Assembly (NCBI GenBank): GCA_019689615.1
Contig: JADGHD010000373.1
Span: 1 to 5,415, forward strand
Reading direction: 5' to 3'
DNA: 5,415 bases
From: Frankia sp.
GTDB taxonomy: Bacteria > Actinomycetota > Actinomycetes > Frankiales > Frankiaceae
How positions within the stretch are numbered: the first letter of the stretch is position 1; each line of letters begins with the position of its first letter. This document shows, one piece after another, positions 4,546-5,415 of this stretch. A model generated the notes under the pieces. It made no database searches, was not told where the DNA came from, and worked only from the letters and a program-made list of their open reading frames with translations. A program made the position numbers and the translations under genes.

Positions 4546-5415
4546 GTGTTCTATTTTGCCTATGGCAGCAACATGTCGGTCTCGACGATGAGGCGAGTTG
4601 CGCCGTTCGCCCGGAAGATCGGCCCAGCCTCGCTGGCCGACTATCGACTCAGGTTCAGCAGGAGATCGGTTCGTTCGGGAACCGGTGTGGCCGACGTCGT
4701 GGCAGCGCCTGGCTTCACGGTGATCGGGGTCCTCTATGAAGTCGACCAGGATGGCTGGTCCAACCTGGAGGCCAAGGAGGGGGTCCACGCCAACCCTCCC
4801 GCCTATACCGAGACCGGCGTAGAGGTCTATTCACATGAAGAACAATGCCATCGGCGGGCGCGGACATTCACGGTTGCCGATCCCGAGCCGGTTGAGATCG
4901 TACCTTCAAATGCCTACATGGATGGAATCATCGAAGCTGCCAGCAGGCTCCTGGATGGTTCGCCGCAGCCACCCGAGAACTTGGCGAGGATCTACCGGGA
5001 GTACGTCAACTTCCTGAAATGGCTAAAGGACCATGCCCGCGCACGAGATGAGGGCGGACAGTTTTCCAGGAGCGGCCTGCTGGTTCGGGCAACAAAGGAT
5101 CGCTCAAAGGCGGCGGGCCAGTATCTCGTGCGGGTGAACCCGGCAACGGCGCCCAGAGGCAGGTCCGTATCCGTTACCTTTGGCAGGCGGACTGTTGGGG
5201 CACGTCTTGAGCGCACACCGACCGTGCCCGTTGGAGTCTGTGAGCTTGACCAGAACATCCGAAGCTCATTTGGTATCCTCGGCCTGCGGAACTTCGGATA
5301 TACGGTCGAGCTGGGCAATGGCCCCAGGAACGGGTTATTAGTCGCGGCAATCCGCCCAAGATCCACGTACCTGGCCACGAGGAGTCCCAACTGGGGTGAC
5401 ACCGAGAAGAAAATA
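4546..5415 (+). CDS. Gamma-glutamylcyclotransferase-like protein with C-terminal beta-barrel-like domain (runs off the right edge)
   Basis: 290 codons, open to the window end. Residues 1-155 match the gamma-glutamylcyclotransferase (GGCT/AIG2) fold. MFYFAYGSNM carries the YGSNM loop, WSNLEAKEGV has Glu78 at the position of the catalytic acid (EGV motif), and IVPSNAYMDGIIEAASRLL corresponds to the 'PSxxYxxxII' segment of the family. Such enzymes release 5-oxoproline from gamma-glutamyl compounds. Residues 175-290 are an added domain: GLLVRATKDRSKAAGQYLVR, RSVSVTFGRRTVGARLE, then VGVCELDQNIRSSFGILG. The 'VGV.ELDQxxRxxxGI' signature resembles the double-psi beta-barrel of CDC48 N-domains; this is a fold guess. 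Start fixed by a TGA just upstream and GGTGGAG. Codon use is less G/C-biased than the neighbours, with TTT, TAT, AAA and two adjacent TTA codons (residues 264-265), suggesting transfer. Substrate and partners unknown. Confidence 0.8.
   Translation, partial: MFYFAYGSNMSVSTMRRVAPFARKIGPASLADYRLRFSRRSVRSGTGVADVVAAPGFTVIGVLYEVDQDGWSNLEAKEGVHANPPAYTETGVEVYSHEEQCHRRARTFTVADPEPVEIVPSNAYMDGIIEAASRLLDGSPQPPENLARIYREYVNFLKWLKDHARARDEGGQFSRSGLLVRATKDRSKAAGQYLVRVNPATAPRGRSVSVTFGRRTVGARLERTPTVPVGVCELDQNIRSSFGILGLRNFGYTVELGNGPRNGLLVAAIRPRSTYLATRSPNWGDTEKKI

Noticed and set aside
4992..5402. Minus-strand frame of 136 codons at the right end
   Set aside because: Opposite the cyclotransferase-like gene, which has a ribosome-binding site, family motifs and an uninterrupted frame to the edge.
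1..5415. CRISPR array, riboswitch or insertion-sequence ends
   Set aside because: No regularly spaced direct repeats, no transposase apart from the recombinase remnant, and no recognisable aptamer were seen.

Overview
The window is high-GC actinomycete DNA: G/C-rich third codon positions, GTG starts, a stem-loop terminator without a T-run and a possible leaderless promoter. The genus cannot be fixed from the sequence; a Frankia-, Streptomyces- or Micromonospora-like source would fit.

The left part (1-2432) reads as ordinary chromosome. On the minus strand are the start of an unrecognised Ala/Pro/Thr-rich protein (152 to beyond the left edge) and an SSB-family single-stranded-DNA-binding protein (931-353). 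Divergent from SSB lies an aldo/keto reductase with a complete catalytic tetrad (1210-2091), closed by a strong GC hairpin. A tRNA-Arg(TCT) gene follows (2360-2432).

The middle part (2433-4334) looks like the worn-down remains of an integrative element next to that tRNA gene. It holds a tyrosine recombinase that keeps the N-terminal DNA-binding segment and the Tyr box but has lost the central catalytic core. Next come a small DUF3467-like protein with a probable frameshift in its 5' part, the C-terminal end of a regulator whose front is gone, an intact Nudix hydrolase coupled to that fragment by an ATGA overlap, and another start-less coding remnant. The only clearly intact gene here is the Nudix hydrolase. 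Nudix proteins are known cargo of actinomycete integrative conjugative elements (Pif of pSAM2), which agrees with the context but does not prove the role.

The right part (4546 to beyond the right edge) carries one long reading frame of 290 visible codons, open at the window end. Its first ~155 residues form a gamma-glutamylcyclotransferase-like domain with YGSNM and EGV motifs. A second domain follows that resembles a double-psi beta-barrel of the CDC48-N type. Its codon use is less GC-biased than that of its neighbours and includes two adjacent TTA codons, suggesting separate acquisition. This two-domain protein is the most unusual object in the window.
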